The notes under the pieces were generated by a model. The model did not search any database and was not told where the DNA came from. It saw nothing but the letters and a program-made list of their open reading frames with translations. Both the position numbers and the translations under genes were made by a program. Positions 1 through 6,304 of a stretch of 30,424 bases of DNA are shown one piece after another. This DNA comes from an uncultured Clostridia bacterium (lineage in GTDB: Bacteria > Bacillota > Clostridia > Christensenellales > Borkfalkiaceae): positions 1 through 30,424 of the forward strand of contig CAUHGY010000018.1 of assembly GCA_959605945.1 (NCBI GenBank). The letters are read 5' to 3'. Position 1 is the stretch's first letter. Each line of letters starts with the position of its first letter.

Positions 1-747
1 GGCGGGGTGCAGGGGAAGGGCTATTTCCGCGCGGCCTTCGGTAAAAGTTACCGCAGAGCGCGCCGCCCCGTCCATATAGTCGTTTTCGAGCGTTGCAATC
101 GCGCAGAAGCGGGCGATGCTTTTTTCCGCTTCGGGATATATTTTCTTTATCAGCGGCATAATGTTTAAACGCAGAAAGTTGCGGGCGTAGCTGTCGGAAA
201 AATTGGTTTCGTCAGTCACGTAGGGAATGTTATTTTCCCGTATGTAACGGGCTATTTCTTCTTTTGAAACCGCAAGGAACGGGCGCACTATTTTGCCGTC
301 GCAGTCGGCGGATATACCCGCCGCTCCCTTAAGTCCCGTGCCGCGGAACAAGTTTATCAACACCGATTCGGCATTGTCGGACAGATGATGGGCCGTTGCA
401 ACCTTGGTGCATCTGCCGCAGGCAATCGCGTTGTGAAAACATTCGTAACGCAGTTTCCTTGCCGCCTGTTCGACGGATAATTTTTCTTTATCCGCACAAT
501 CTAAACTGTTGACGGTATATGAAAGCAGGGGAATATCGTTTTTTTTGCAGTAATTTTCAACGAATTTGCTGTCTTTTAACGAGTTTTCGCCGCGTATTCC
601 GTGTTCGACGTTCAACGCTGCGACTTTTATTTGCAGGGCGTCGGCCTTGGAACGCAAAAAATGCAGCAACGCCATCGAGTCGCTGCCGCCCGAAACCGCA
701 ACCGCAACCGTGTCGTGCGGGTAAATTTTCGTTAAATCCGCTTTCAT
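1..747 (-). CDS. tilS: tRNA(Ile)-lysidine synthase, 3' part cut by window edge
   Basis: Ligates lysine to C34 of the CAU-anticodon tRNA-Ile in the cytoplasm, using ATP, so that the tRNA reads AUA instead of AUG. The reverse strand is open from ATG at 747 to base 1 (249 codons). The PP-loop signature SGGSDS lies at about residues 19-24, followed by VEHGIRG and by ATAHHLSDNAESVLINLFRG near the middle, both typical of TilS. Family members are usually over 400 residues, so the C-terminal domains lie off the left edge. The ATG was chosen because the conserved N-terminus (AVAVSGGSDS) follows it closely. No Shine-Dalgarno sequence precedes it, and a strong promoter ends six bases upstream, which suggests a leaderless message. 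The gene is divergent from the tRNA-fMet gene. Identification is secure; only the end is missing. Confidence 0.95.
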   Translation of the reverse strand, partial: MKADLTKIYPHDTVAVAVSGGSDSMALLHFLRSKADALQIKVAALNVEHGIRGENSLKDSKFVENYCKKNDIPLLSYTVNSLDCADKEKLSVEQAARKLRYECFHNAIACGRCTKVATAHHLSDNAESVLINLFRGTGLKGAAGISADCDGKIVRPFLAVSKEEIARYIRENNIPYVTDETNFSDSYARNFLRLNIMPLIKKIYPEAEKSIARFCAIATLENDYMDGAARSAVTFTEGRAEIALPLHPA

Positions 748-753
748 GACTAT

Positions 754-782
754 ATTGTATCAAACCGCTTGCAAAATTTCAA
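754..782 (-). promoter_or_regulatory. Sigma-A promoter of tilS, start site at or near the ATG
   Basis: Read on the minus strand: TTGAAA (782-777), a 17-base spacer, TACAAT (759-754), then six bases and the ATG of tilS. Transcription normally begins about seven bases past the -10 hexamer, so the mRNA would start at or beside the start codon. No ribosome binding site is present. Confidence 0.7.
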
Positions 783-861
783 GCCGAATAGAATATATTT
801 TTGCGTGTTTCGGCGGTTTTACCGAAAATAACGGTTTTTTTCAAATTTGGGGTCATAACGG

Positions 862-890
862 TTGACAAATTTGCCGTGATGATATATTAT
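862..890 (+). promoter_or_regulatory. Strong sigma-A promoter for tRNA-fMet
   Basis: TTGACA at 862-867, a 17-base spacer, then TATTAT at 885-890. This is close to consensus, as expected for a stable RNA gene. The predicted start is near 897, about 140 bases before the mature tRNA. Confidence 0.85.
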
Positions 891-896
891 ATAAAG

Positions 897-1037
897 CACC
901 GGACGGCAGTAAGATCGTCAGACAGCGATTCCAAAAAGTTTGCGGCTGTTGCAGCGCAGGGTCTGCCGCTTAACGGGGCCGGATGCGACATAAGTTAAGG
1001 GCACAGTGTTTATAGAGAATCGGCGCACGTATTTTAT
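897..1037 (+). other. Long 5' leader of the tRNA-fMet transcript
   Basis: About 140 bases lie between the predicted transcription start and the tRNA 5' end. No protein gene or known RNA family was recognised. Short GC-rich self-complementary stretches occur at roughly 940-975. RNase P would remove this leader. Confidence 0.4.
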
Positions 1038-1115
<78 letters not shown>

Positions 1116-1120
1116 AAAGA

Positions 1121-1155
1121 ACCGCGAGGCATATTAAAGCCTCGCGGTGTTTTTT
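1121..1155 (+). terminator. Intrinsic terminator after tRNA-fMet
   Basis: A perfect 10-bp stem ACCGCGAGGC / GCCTCGCGGT (1121-1130 and 1139-1148) is followed by G and six T. It ends the tRNA transcript. Confidence 0.9.
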
Positions 1156-1171
1156 ATGATCGAGAGAGCAT

Positions 1172-1292
1172 GGGAGAGGGATTTGAATTAGGAGCCAACT
1201 TGCCTGCAAGTTGTTTTGCGATAGCAAAATAAAAGGTCCTGTGGACCTTTTAGCGGGAGGCTCGAGAGAAGCAAATCCCACTCCCGCAACCA
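1172..1292 (+). repeat. tRNA-derived multi-hairpin element
   Basis: Three hairpins stand almost back to back: CAACTTG/CAAGTTG (1196-1213, loop CCTG), TTTTGC/GCAAAA (1214-1229, loop GATA) and AAAAGGTCC/GGACCTTTT (1231-1251, loop TGT). They are enclosed by a 14-bp outer stem with one mismatch (1172-1185 with 1272-1285). The right arm of that stem is a copy of the tRNA-fMet T-arm/acceptor end and the left arm is its inverse. An alternative fold pairs GCGGGAG (1253-1259) with CTCCCGC (1281-1287), giving an acceptor-like helix ending AACCA. No coding capacity is apparent. It may be a remnant of integration at the tRNA gene or a small mobile or regulatory RNA element; I do not know a named family. 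Confidence 0.6.
1272..1292 (+). repeat. Direct repeat of the tRNA-fMet 3' end (att-like)
   Basis: These 21 bases are identical to 1095-1115, the 3' end of the tRNA gene including CCA. Flanking bases differ on both sides. Duplication of a tRNA 3' end is the usual scar of site-specific integration, so this is a candidate attachment-site core bounding 1116-1271 or the insert to its right. Confidence 0.65.
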
Positions 1293-1296
1293 ATGA

Positions 1297-1336
1297 CAAC
1301 CTAATTGAACGGCAAGGTTCAGTTAGGTTGTTTTTT
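1297..1336 (+). terminator. Strong intrinsic terminator
   Basis: The arms CAACCTAATTGAAC (1297-1310) and GTTCAGTTAGGTTG (1317-1330) form a 14-bp stem with one T-G wobble and a six-base loop. Six T follow. It would stop read-through from the tRNA and hairpin element. Confidence 0.9.
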
Positions 1337-1351
1337 ATTGTCATATACCTA

Positions 1352-1379
1352 TTGACAAAGAAAAAAGTCGTGTTATATT
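1352..1379 (+). promoter_or_regulatory. Predicted promoter upstream of a hairpin
   Basis: TTGACA at 1352-1357, a 16-base spacer, then TATATT at 1374-1379. The transcript would run straight into the hairpin at 1390-1420, so it may give only a short RNA or an attenuated message. Confidence 0.55.
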
Positions 1380-1389
1380 ACAAGCAAAC

Positions 1390-1420
1390 AAGCCTGAGGG
1401 AATAAAATTCTTTCAGGCTT
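1390..1420 (+). terminator. Terminator-like or attenuator hairpin
   Basis: AAGCCTGA (1390-1397) pairs with TCAGGCTT (1413-1420). The stem extends inwards through G-T pairs to about 14 bp with an AAA loop. The run of T after it is interrupted (TTTGAAATTT when read from the last arm bases), so termination may be partial. Confidence 0.5.
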
Positions 1421-1449
1421 TTGAAATTTAAGGGGATATATGATATAAT
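1421..1449 (+). promoter_or_regulatory. Predicted promoter of the toxin/immunity-like cassette
   Basis: TTGAAA at 1421-1426, a 17-base spacer, then TATAAT at 1444-1449. The predicted start near 1456 lies inside the open toxin frame, so transcripts would carry the immunity-like genes with an upstream fragment lacking its own AUG. Confidence 0.65.
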
Positions 1450-2016
1450 ATATTTGAGAGTATAAGATGGATTTTAGATAATATTTTTGGGATTAGTGGT
1501 AACGGATTTGTTATAAGAGAAAATATTAGTCCTGAGAATATAGAAACTTGCAACGGTGTTGCCGTAAAAGATGATAAAACAAGAACTTGTGCGTTATGCG
1601 TTGCGCTTAATGATACGGTGTTTAGAAATGATAATAAGCCTATTTATTATCATCCATATTGCAAATGTAAAAATAAAAAATATGAATTAACGGAAGTTGT
1701 TTTTGATTTTCCTTTGCAGAAAATTACAGGTTATCTTTTTGTAAACGAAGACAAGAAAGCAATGATTAAAACAATGGGATATACCATTGAAGATGCAAAT
1801 GAGTTGTATAACTTAATTCAATCAGAAGTAGAAAATAAATTTTTATCTGGCGATTACAAATTGAAAACACTTAATAATCATGGGCAACATTTTACTGTAA
1901 ACTTTACGTTAAACGGCAAAAGAGACCACGCAAAAGAAAAGTTTAATTGCCACGTGGGTTGTGTAGCATGGCCGTTTGGAAAGATTAAAATTGCAACACC
2001 TTTAATAAAAGATTAA
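1444..2016 (+). pseudogene. Orphan C-terminal toxin-like fragment without a usual start codon
   Basis: The frame is open from the stop at 1441-1443 to TAA at 2016 but contains no ATG or TTG. The only standard start is GTG at 1618, which would cut through a Cys-rich motif. The N-terminal part carries a TCALC pair and then YHPYCKCK, resembling the HPxCxC zinc-type motif seen at the end of phage minor-head-like and polymorphic-toxin proteins. The remainder (KITGYLFVNEDKK ... GYTIEDANEL ... FTVNFTLNGKRDHA) resembles small toxin domains such as DUF6883, from memory only. The most economical reading is a displaced C-terminal toxin module, as left when an Rhs/CDI-like gene loses its body. Two immunity-like genes follow 12 bases later. 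Base composition is clearly more AT-rich than the flanks, suggesting transfer. The exact toxin activity is unknown. Confidence 0.5.
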
Positions 2017-2028
2017 GGAGAAAAGATT

Positions 2029-2358
2029 ATGAAATGGCTAGACGAAGTAAAGGTTTTAACAGATAAATATGAAGATGAAGGTGTGAAAAAGGGTGCTATT
2101 GGGACTATTATCATGTCTGAAATAAGATATAATCAATATGAAGTTGTATTTAGTGATAAAGAAGGCAAAGACTATGCAATGATAGAAATTTTTGTAGGCC
2201 ATTTAGAAGTTGTAAAAAGTTCTAATATGACTGATGCAGATATTTTAGAAGATTTACCAGGACATAACCCTAATTGGTGGTGTAAGGTGGAAGACGGATA
2301 TATATTAAACCTAAAAGGAGAAAGGAAGAATAAAATTCCTTACGATTATAATTCGTAA
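2029..2358 (+). CDS. Small DUF4926-like protein, candidate immunity protein
   Basis: This 109-residue acidic cytoplasmic protein has a good ribosome site (AAGGAG, 7-8 bases before ATG). Its first half (KWLDEVKVLTDKYEDEGVKK, then GAIGTIIM and YEVVFSDKEGKDYA) follows the pattern of DUF4926-type small beta-barrel proteins: 'v..l.d....gl..G..GtIv ... y.V.F.d..G'. These often sit beside contact-dependent toxins. No signal peptide or membrane segment is seen. It begins 12 bases after the toxin-like frame and is followed almost directly by a second protein with a similar domain. The family match is by eye and the immunity role is inferred from position. Confidence 0.6.
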   Translation: MKWLDEVKVLTDKYEDEGVKKGAIGTIIMSEIRYNQYEVVFSDKEGKDYAMIEIFVGHLEVVKSSNMTDADILEDLPGHNPNWWCKVEDGYILNLKGERKNKIPYDYNS

Positions 2359-2359
2359 A

Positions 2360-2845
2360 ATGAAATATAAGATAGTAAAATTAAAAAATCTTAAAGAAGA
2401 GCATAAAAAAGTTGGACTTGATAATGGAACATTAGGGCTTTTGTTAAACGAGAAAAAATCACAATGCTTAATTATGTTTTTTAATAATATTAATCAAGGG
2501 GATTATTTGATTTCGTTTATAAATAAAGAACATTTAGAAATTACCGACATGGTATTGCCCGAAAAGCTTTCTTCGGAATTAGAAGAATATATACAGAACA
2601 ATGCTGATAAGATTGCGAATAAAAACAATTTTGAAGAAATCCCTTTTAACGAATATGACCAAGTTGAGCTTATCGTAGATAAAGAAAAATATTCTAAATA
2701 TGGTTTACGCAAAGGCGATAAGGGCATTATTGCTTCAAATAAGGCGACTAAAAATAAAATTTTAGTGGACTTTGGCAAAGAAACGGAAGATTTTGACGGT
2801 TTCATTTCAGTAGATTTTGAAGATATTAAAAAAGTTGAAGTATAA
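2360..2845 (+). CDS. Protein with two DUF4926-like repeats, candidate second immunity protein
   Basis: This 161-residue protein contains two related segments. Residues 1-60 (YKIVKLKNLKEEHKKVGLDN, then GTLGLLL and CLIMFFN) and about 95-161 (FNEYDQVELIVDKEKYSKYG, then LRKGDKGIIA and KILVDFG) both show the 'h.l......yGl..G..G.i ... hlV.F' pattern also present in the preceding gene. Its ATG starts one base after the upstream stop and has no ribosome site within 30 bases, so it is probably translationally coupled. A U-tailed terminator follows at 2910. Candidate immunity or accessory immunity protein, perhaps derived from its neighbour by duplication. Function is inferred from context. Confidence 0.55.
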   Translation: MKYKIVKLKNLKEEHKKVGLDNGTLGLLLNEKKSQCLIMFFNNINQGDYLISFINKEHLEITDMVLPEKLSSELEEYIQNNADKIANKNNFEEIPFNEYDQVELIVDKEKYSKYGLRKGDKGIIASNKATKNKILVDFGKETEDFDGFISVDFEDIKKVEV

Positions 2846-2894
2846 TGCCTACCGAACATTTGTAAGAAAAAAGTTCAATTAGGCTCACGGACGT

Positions 2895-2905
2895 GCAACC
2901 AAAAG
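2895..2905 (+). repeat. Short copy of the tRNA-fMet end, possible outer att remnant
   Basis: GCAACCAAAAG is identical to 1109-1119, spanning the tRNA CCA end and the bases after it. It lies just after the AT-rich cassette and before its terminator. Eleven bases is weak evidence alone, but the position fits the right end of an island inserted at the tRNA. Confidence 0.35.
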
Positions 2906-2909
2906 CAAG

Positions 2910-2940
2910 AAAAAACAGCAAAAATCTGCTGTTTTTTCTT
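2910..2940 (+). terminator. Intrinsic terminator of the toxin/immunity-like cassette
   Basis: AAAAAACAGCA (2910-2920) pairs with TGCTGTTTTTT (2927-2937). More T follow (CTTTTTTT). The A-rich left arm means it may also work on the other strand. Confidence 0.85.
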
Positions 2941-3390
2941 TTTTTAACGTTTAATTCTTTAAAACGAGGGGCTTTGAACGCTTTTTGAAACAATATTTTA
3001 ATATATTCATAAATTTCGTAGTAAAAATGATAGAAAAACGCTAATAATCAATACACCTGTGCAATAAATTTTTGCGGATATACGCATTTTTTTGTTCAAA
3101 AGGATTTTTATTTTGATATATATCTAACATTATAACTTTTTTTTGTAGAAGCGTTTTGCTTTTATATCAACTTTTTTTGGTATATCAACGGTACTGAGCA
3201 AAAAATCCGAGCATATTTAAAATTATGATAAAAACCGGAATTTTAAATGAACCTGTAAAAGTTACAAAAGAATGCGGAAAAAAGGGAACGACAAACAGTA
3301 ATGCCGGCACTGTTCAGGTTATCGGTTAAGTTAAAAGTTCCGTTTCGGGCTGATACGTTTTAAAATATTATCCGGTCATATATTGCATTT
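2941..3390. other. AT-rich intergenic stretch, no convincing gene
   Basis: About 450 bases between the cassette and the methyltransferase terminator. The only coding candidate is a 34-codon plus-strand frame at 3225-3329 (MIKTGILNEPVKV to AGTVQVIG), which lacks a ribosome site and matches nothing I recognise. The composition resembles the AT-rich insert more than the host genes, so the island may extend to here. Confidence 0.5.
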
Positions 3391-3415
3391 AAAAAGCCGG
3401 GTATTATAACCCGGC
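3391..3415 (-). terminator. Intrinsic terminator of the methyltransferase gene
   Basis: On the minus strand GCCGGGT (3415-3409) pairs with ACCCGGC (3402-3396) around a six-base loop. Five T follow (3395-3391). It lies 43 bases past the methyltransferase stop codon. Confidence 0.8.
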
Positions 3416-3458
3416 AATTGATATCGGAAAATTGCGTCGGACAAGGAAGTTTAATTTA

Positions 3459-5225
3459 TCAGAATTTAGACAGTCTCCCGACGGCGTCGTCAAAATAGGA
3501 TTTATCGAGTTCTATGCCGATAAAGTTTCTTCCCGCCTGCAGAGCGGCGACGCCTGTCGTGCCGCTTCCCATAAACGGATCGATGACGGTATCGCCGGGG
3601 TCGGTATGGGTATCTATAAGTTTCTGCATAAGTTTTAAACTTTTTTGCGTAGGGTGATTCATTTTTTCCGAACCCGATACGAGCGGCGTTTCGATAAGGC
3701 TTCTCATATACGGACTGTCTTTTGCTTTATGAAAAATCCATTTTGCGCCTTTTTTAACGGCCCATATCGCAAATTCCATATCCTGTACGTATCTTCTGTT
3801 TATGTTTCTCGGCATCGGATTGGATTTTTTCCAGATAATTATATCTTTTACTTCCAGATTGTTTTCTTCCATGGTTTTAATTATAAAACTTATGTATCGG
3901 TAAGAGCAAAACACTATCATGGAACCGTTGCGGTCGAGAATTTTTTCGTATTTGGGGATCCATGAAAAGAGATCGAAATTCCTGTCCCAATCGCCGAAAT
4001 CGATGCCTTTTCTCGGGTTTTTCAGCGTGTTGAAATTATTTTCTTTGGAAATATTGTACGGCGGATCGGTTATTATATGATTTACTTTGACGTTTTTTGC
4101 GATCAGTTCGTCGATTACTGTATAGGCGTTGGCTTCATAAAGCGTATAATGATCTTTTTCTATGACGTCGCTGTTGAATTCGTTTACGATCTGCCTGCCG
4201 ATAGCCTGTGCGAGCAGGGGCGGCACCGCGCTGCCGATCTGTTTGCATACTGCGACTTTGGTTCCGTAAAAGAAAAAATCGTCGCTGAAACTCTGTAATC
4301 TTGCGGCTTCGCGCGGGGTGAGGGCTCTGTTCAGAACGGGATGTGTATTCCTGCCGTTCGAAGGAGTGTCAAACCGTGTGTCTATCGTCGGACTCTGCTC
4401 GTCCCACACCAGTCTCGACCATGTTGTGGAAAATTTTTGTTTGCCGCGATATTCTTCCGGGAGATATTCTTTGCCTTTTTCGGGCGGGATCAGTTTTAAT
4501 TTTGCTATTGTTTCAGGCGAATGGGATGAAGCTTTGTGGTATTGCAGTTTTTTGCCGCGCAAAAGCCGCTGATAAGCGCTCGTCGGCGGGTTTAAGTAGT
4601 CGCAAAAAATTTCTCCTTCGCCGCTCTCGAGATAAGCCAGATCGGAGATGGCGTCGCGTACGGTGGTTCTTTCAGGCGACGGGTTGGGGAAATTTAAAAA
4701 TTTTGTTTTGGAAGCGATAAAAAATGCCCGTTCTCTGTTTTGCGGAACGCCGTAGTCCCGGGCGTTCAACACTCCGCAGTTTGCTATATAGCCGAGCGAC
4801 CTTATCTCCTTCAAAATTTCGTCTCTGAAAAAACTGTTTGCGGAATTCAGAATGTTTTTTACATATTCGATGATGAAAACGGCGGGACTGAGTTCTTTTA
4901 CGATATTCAGATATTCTTTGAAAGGGAAATTGCCGTTTTCGCTTAACCCCGGATTTTTGCCTTTCAAGCCGAATCCTCGGCAGGGAGGCCTGCCGATTAC
5001 CATGTTTACGTTTAATTTTTTTGCCTGCGAAACGATTCGGTCGCTGACGGTTTTATCGGTGATGTCTCCTTTAATCGCAAGTGCGTCGGGGAAATTTTCC
5101 GAAAACGTTTTTATGGCGCTGTCGTTAAAATCGGTTCCGATAACCGTCTTAAAATTTTTTACGAGTTCCAATCCTGCCGAAAAGCCGCCTGCGCCGCAGA
5201 ATAAATCCAGAATTCTGAAATCCAT
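3459..5225 (-). CDS. Fused DNA methyltransferase: cytosine-C5 domain plus beta-class amino domain
   Basis: A 588-residue cytoplasmic enzyme with two complete S-adenosylmethionine-dependent methylase domains. Residues 1-345 are a C5-cytosine methylase: motif I DLFCGAGGFSAG (7-18), motif IV GRPPCRGFG (78-86, catalytic Cys82), motif VI EYV (120-122), motif VIII QNRER (162-166), motif IX TPREAARLQSF and motif X QIGSAVPP (329-336). Residues about 355-588 are an amino methylase with TDPPYN (386-391) before NHPTQKS and DPFMGSGTT (549-557), the beta-class order of N6-adenine/N4-cytosine enzymes such as CcrM. The usual GGPPCQGFS and ENV are altered to GRPPCRGFG and EYV, so C5 activity may be reduced or atypical; Cys, Glu and QxRxR remain. 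No endonuclease lies nearby, so it is an orphan or solitary modification enzyme. It has its own promoter, ribosome site and terminator. Confidence 0.88.
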   Translation of the reverse strand: MDFRILDLFCGAGGFSAGLELVKNFKTVIGTDFNDSAIKTFSENFPDALAIKGDITDKTVSDRIVSQAKKLNVNMVIGRPPCRGFGLKGKNPGLSENGNFPFKEYLNIVKELSPAVFIIEYVKNILNSANSFFRDEILKEIRSLGYIANCGVLNARDYGVPQNRERAFFIASKTKFLNFPNPSPERTTVRDAISDLAYLESGEGEIFCDYLNPPTSAYQRLLRGKKLQYHKASSHSPETIAKLKLIPPEKGKEYLPEEYRGKQKFSTTWSRLVWDEQSPTIDTRFDTPSNGRNTHPVLNRALTPREAARLQSFSDDFFFYGTKVAVCKQIGSAVPPLLAQAIGRQIVNEFNSDVIEKDHYTLYEANAYTVIDELIAKNVKVNHIITDPPYNISKENNFNTLKNPRKGIDFGDWDRNFDLFSWIPKYEKILDRNGSMIVFCSYRYISFIIKTMEENNLEVKDIIIWKKSNPMPRNINRRYVQDMEFAIWAVKKGAKWIFHKAKDSPYMRSLIETPLVSGSEKMNHPTQKSLKLMQKLIDTHTDPGDTVIDPFMGSGTTGVAALQAGRNFIGIELDKSYFDDAVGRLSKF

Positions 5226-5238
5226 TGCCTTATCCTTT

Positions 5239-5267
5239 TATGAGGGAGCATATTTTTTCCCCTCATA
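5239..5267 (-). promoter_or_regulatory. Inverted repeat at the methyltransferase start site
   Basis: TATGAGGG (5239-5246) and CCCTCATA (5260-5267) form an 8-bp inverted repeat that begins at the last base of the -10 box. It would lie in the first 30 bases of the mRNA, just before the ribosome site. It may be an operator or a leader hairpin controlling methylase dose. Confidence 0.45.
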
Positions 5268-5294
5268 TTTTATGATATCACAGTCGATTGTAAA
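5267..5294 (-). promoter_or_regulatory. Promoter of the methyltransferase gene
   Basis: On the minus strand, TTTACA (5294-5289), a 16-base spacer and TAAAAT (5272-5267). The predicted start is near 5260, giving a leader of about 35 bases with GGATAAGG before the ATG. Confidence 0.6.
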
Positions 5295-5951
5295 ACACAA
5301 CAAAATGCGATACGGTTTTCATATTAAAAGCAAAAGAGGAATATTTATTAAAGTCGGAGATTTTTTCCCGAAAGCGGTGCGCCGCTTTTTGCCCGAAGCG
5401 TTTTACGGCGGCAGAGAAATGTTCGGACGGTAAATATTTATGGTATTCCGTCTGCGGATACGGCGCCTGTATTATGACGAAAAGTGCGGGGCAGTTAAAA
5501 AACCGTCTCGCGCGGCCGACGGTATTTTAAACCCTTTTATTTCGGAAAAAGGCGGAAATTCCGCATGGGGCGGATAGCGTTTTTTTCGGAAAACGATTTG
5601 AATATGCAGACAGAACTATTTAAACAGACCGAGAACAAAGAAGCATTATAATGATTTTAATTACGACAGCGGATTGAACCGAGAGAAAAAGAGTTTTTGC
5701 GCGTGCTTTCCGGAACTTCGCGCTAATATTGACGGAAACCGACAGATTGACGACGGCGATAATCTGTCGGAATTTGTCTGTTTCGGCACGCGGCGCCCGG
5801 GAGACGGCGCCGGCAGGAAAAATCGAATAAAATTTTTGCCCGAAAAAACGATATCTTTTTGCTTTGATTTGCCGATACCGACTATGAATATGTTGTTCAT
5901 AAAGCATGGCAAGATTAAAAAATTTTTATTCGGGGAAAAATTAAAAATGGC
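5295..5951. other. Gene-free region, possibly decayed sequence
   Basis: About 650 bases with only short overlapping frames in all six readings and no frame with a ribosome site and recognisable product. A small hairpin AAAGCGG/CCGCTTT lies at 5371-5388. Composition matches the host genes rather than the AT-rich island, which suggests an old, decayed gene, but I could not align it to any family by eye. Confidence 0.4.
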
Positions 5952-5980
5952 TTGCGAAAGGTTTTTTTGTAGGCTATAAT
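5952..5980 (+). promoter_or_regulatory. Promoter for the beta-propeller glycosidase gene
   Basis: TTGCGA (5952-5957), a 17-base spacer, then a perfect TATAAT (5975-5980). The predicted start near 5987 leaves a leader of about 315 bases before the ATG at 6305. Confidence 0.65.
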
Positions 5981-6151
5981 GGAAATAACCGCGGCAGGTC
6001 GGAAAAGTTTTTGTCGGTCACGATTTCTTGCAGCGGCGCTTTTCGGAAGACAGCGGGTTTGCCGCCCGGGGGATGACGCATTATAAACGCCTGTAAATAT
6101 TTATATCAGGGCCGCGCCGAACATCGTCGCAAACAGGTATATCGTCGATGT

Positions 6152-6167
6152 TTGCCGTAAACGGCAA
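6152..6167. promoter_or_regulatory. Palindrome in the leader of the propeller gene
   Basis: TTGCCGT-AA-ACGGCAA is a 7-bp perfect inverted repeat with a two-base centre, about 140 bases before the start codon. The size suits a LacI- or GntR-type operator, though no such regulator is in the window. Confidence 0.35.
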
Positions 6168-6304
6168 CGGTTGAAGAAAAACAGCAGTCTGTAAGACATA
6201 TTTTCCTGTAAGCGGCTATTTTAGGCGTTGCCGGCTATCGGATTAAAGTTTATATGGGCAATAAACTGAATTTCCCATTAAAAAAATAAAAGGAGAGGAA
6301 AAAC

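Noticed and set aside
3225..3329. A 34-codon frame in the intergenic region
   Set aside because: No ribosome site, no promoter close by and no recognisable relatives; noted only in the intergenic entry.
4852..5433. A 193-codon plus-strand frame running past the methylase start
   Set aside because: Most of it is antisense to the methylase N-terminus; the extension past 5225 has no family signature.
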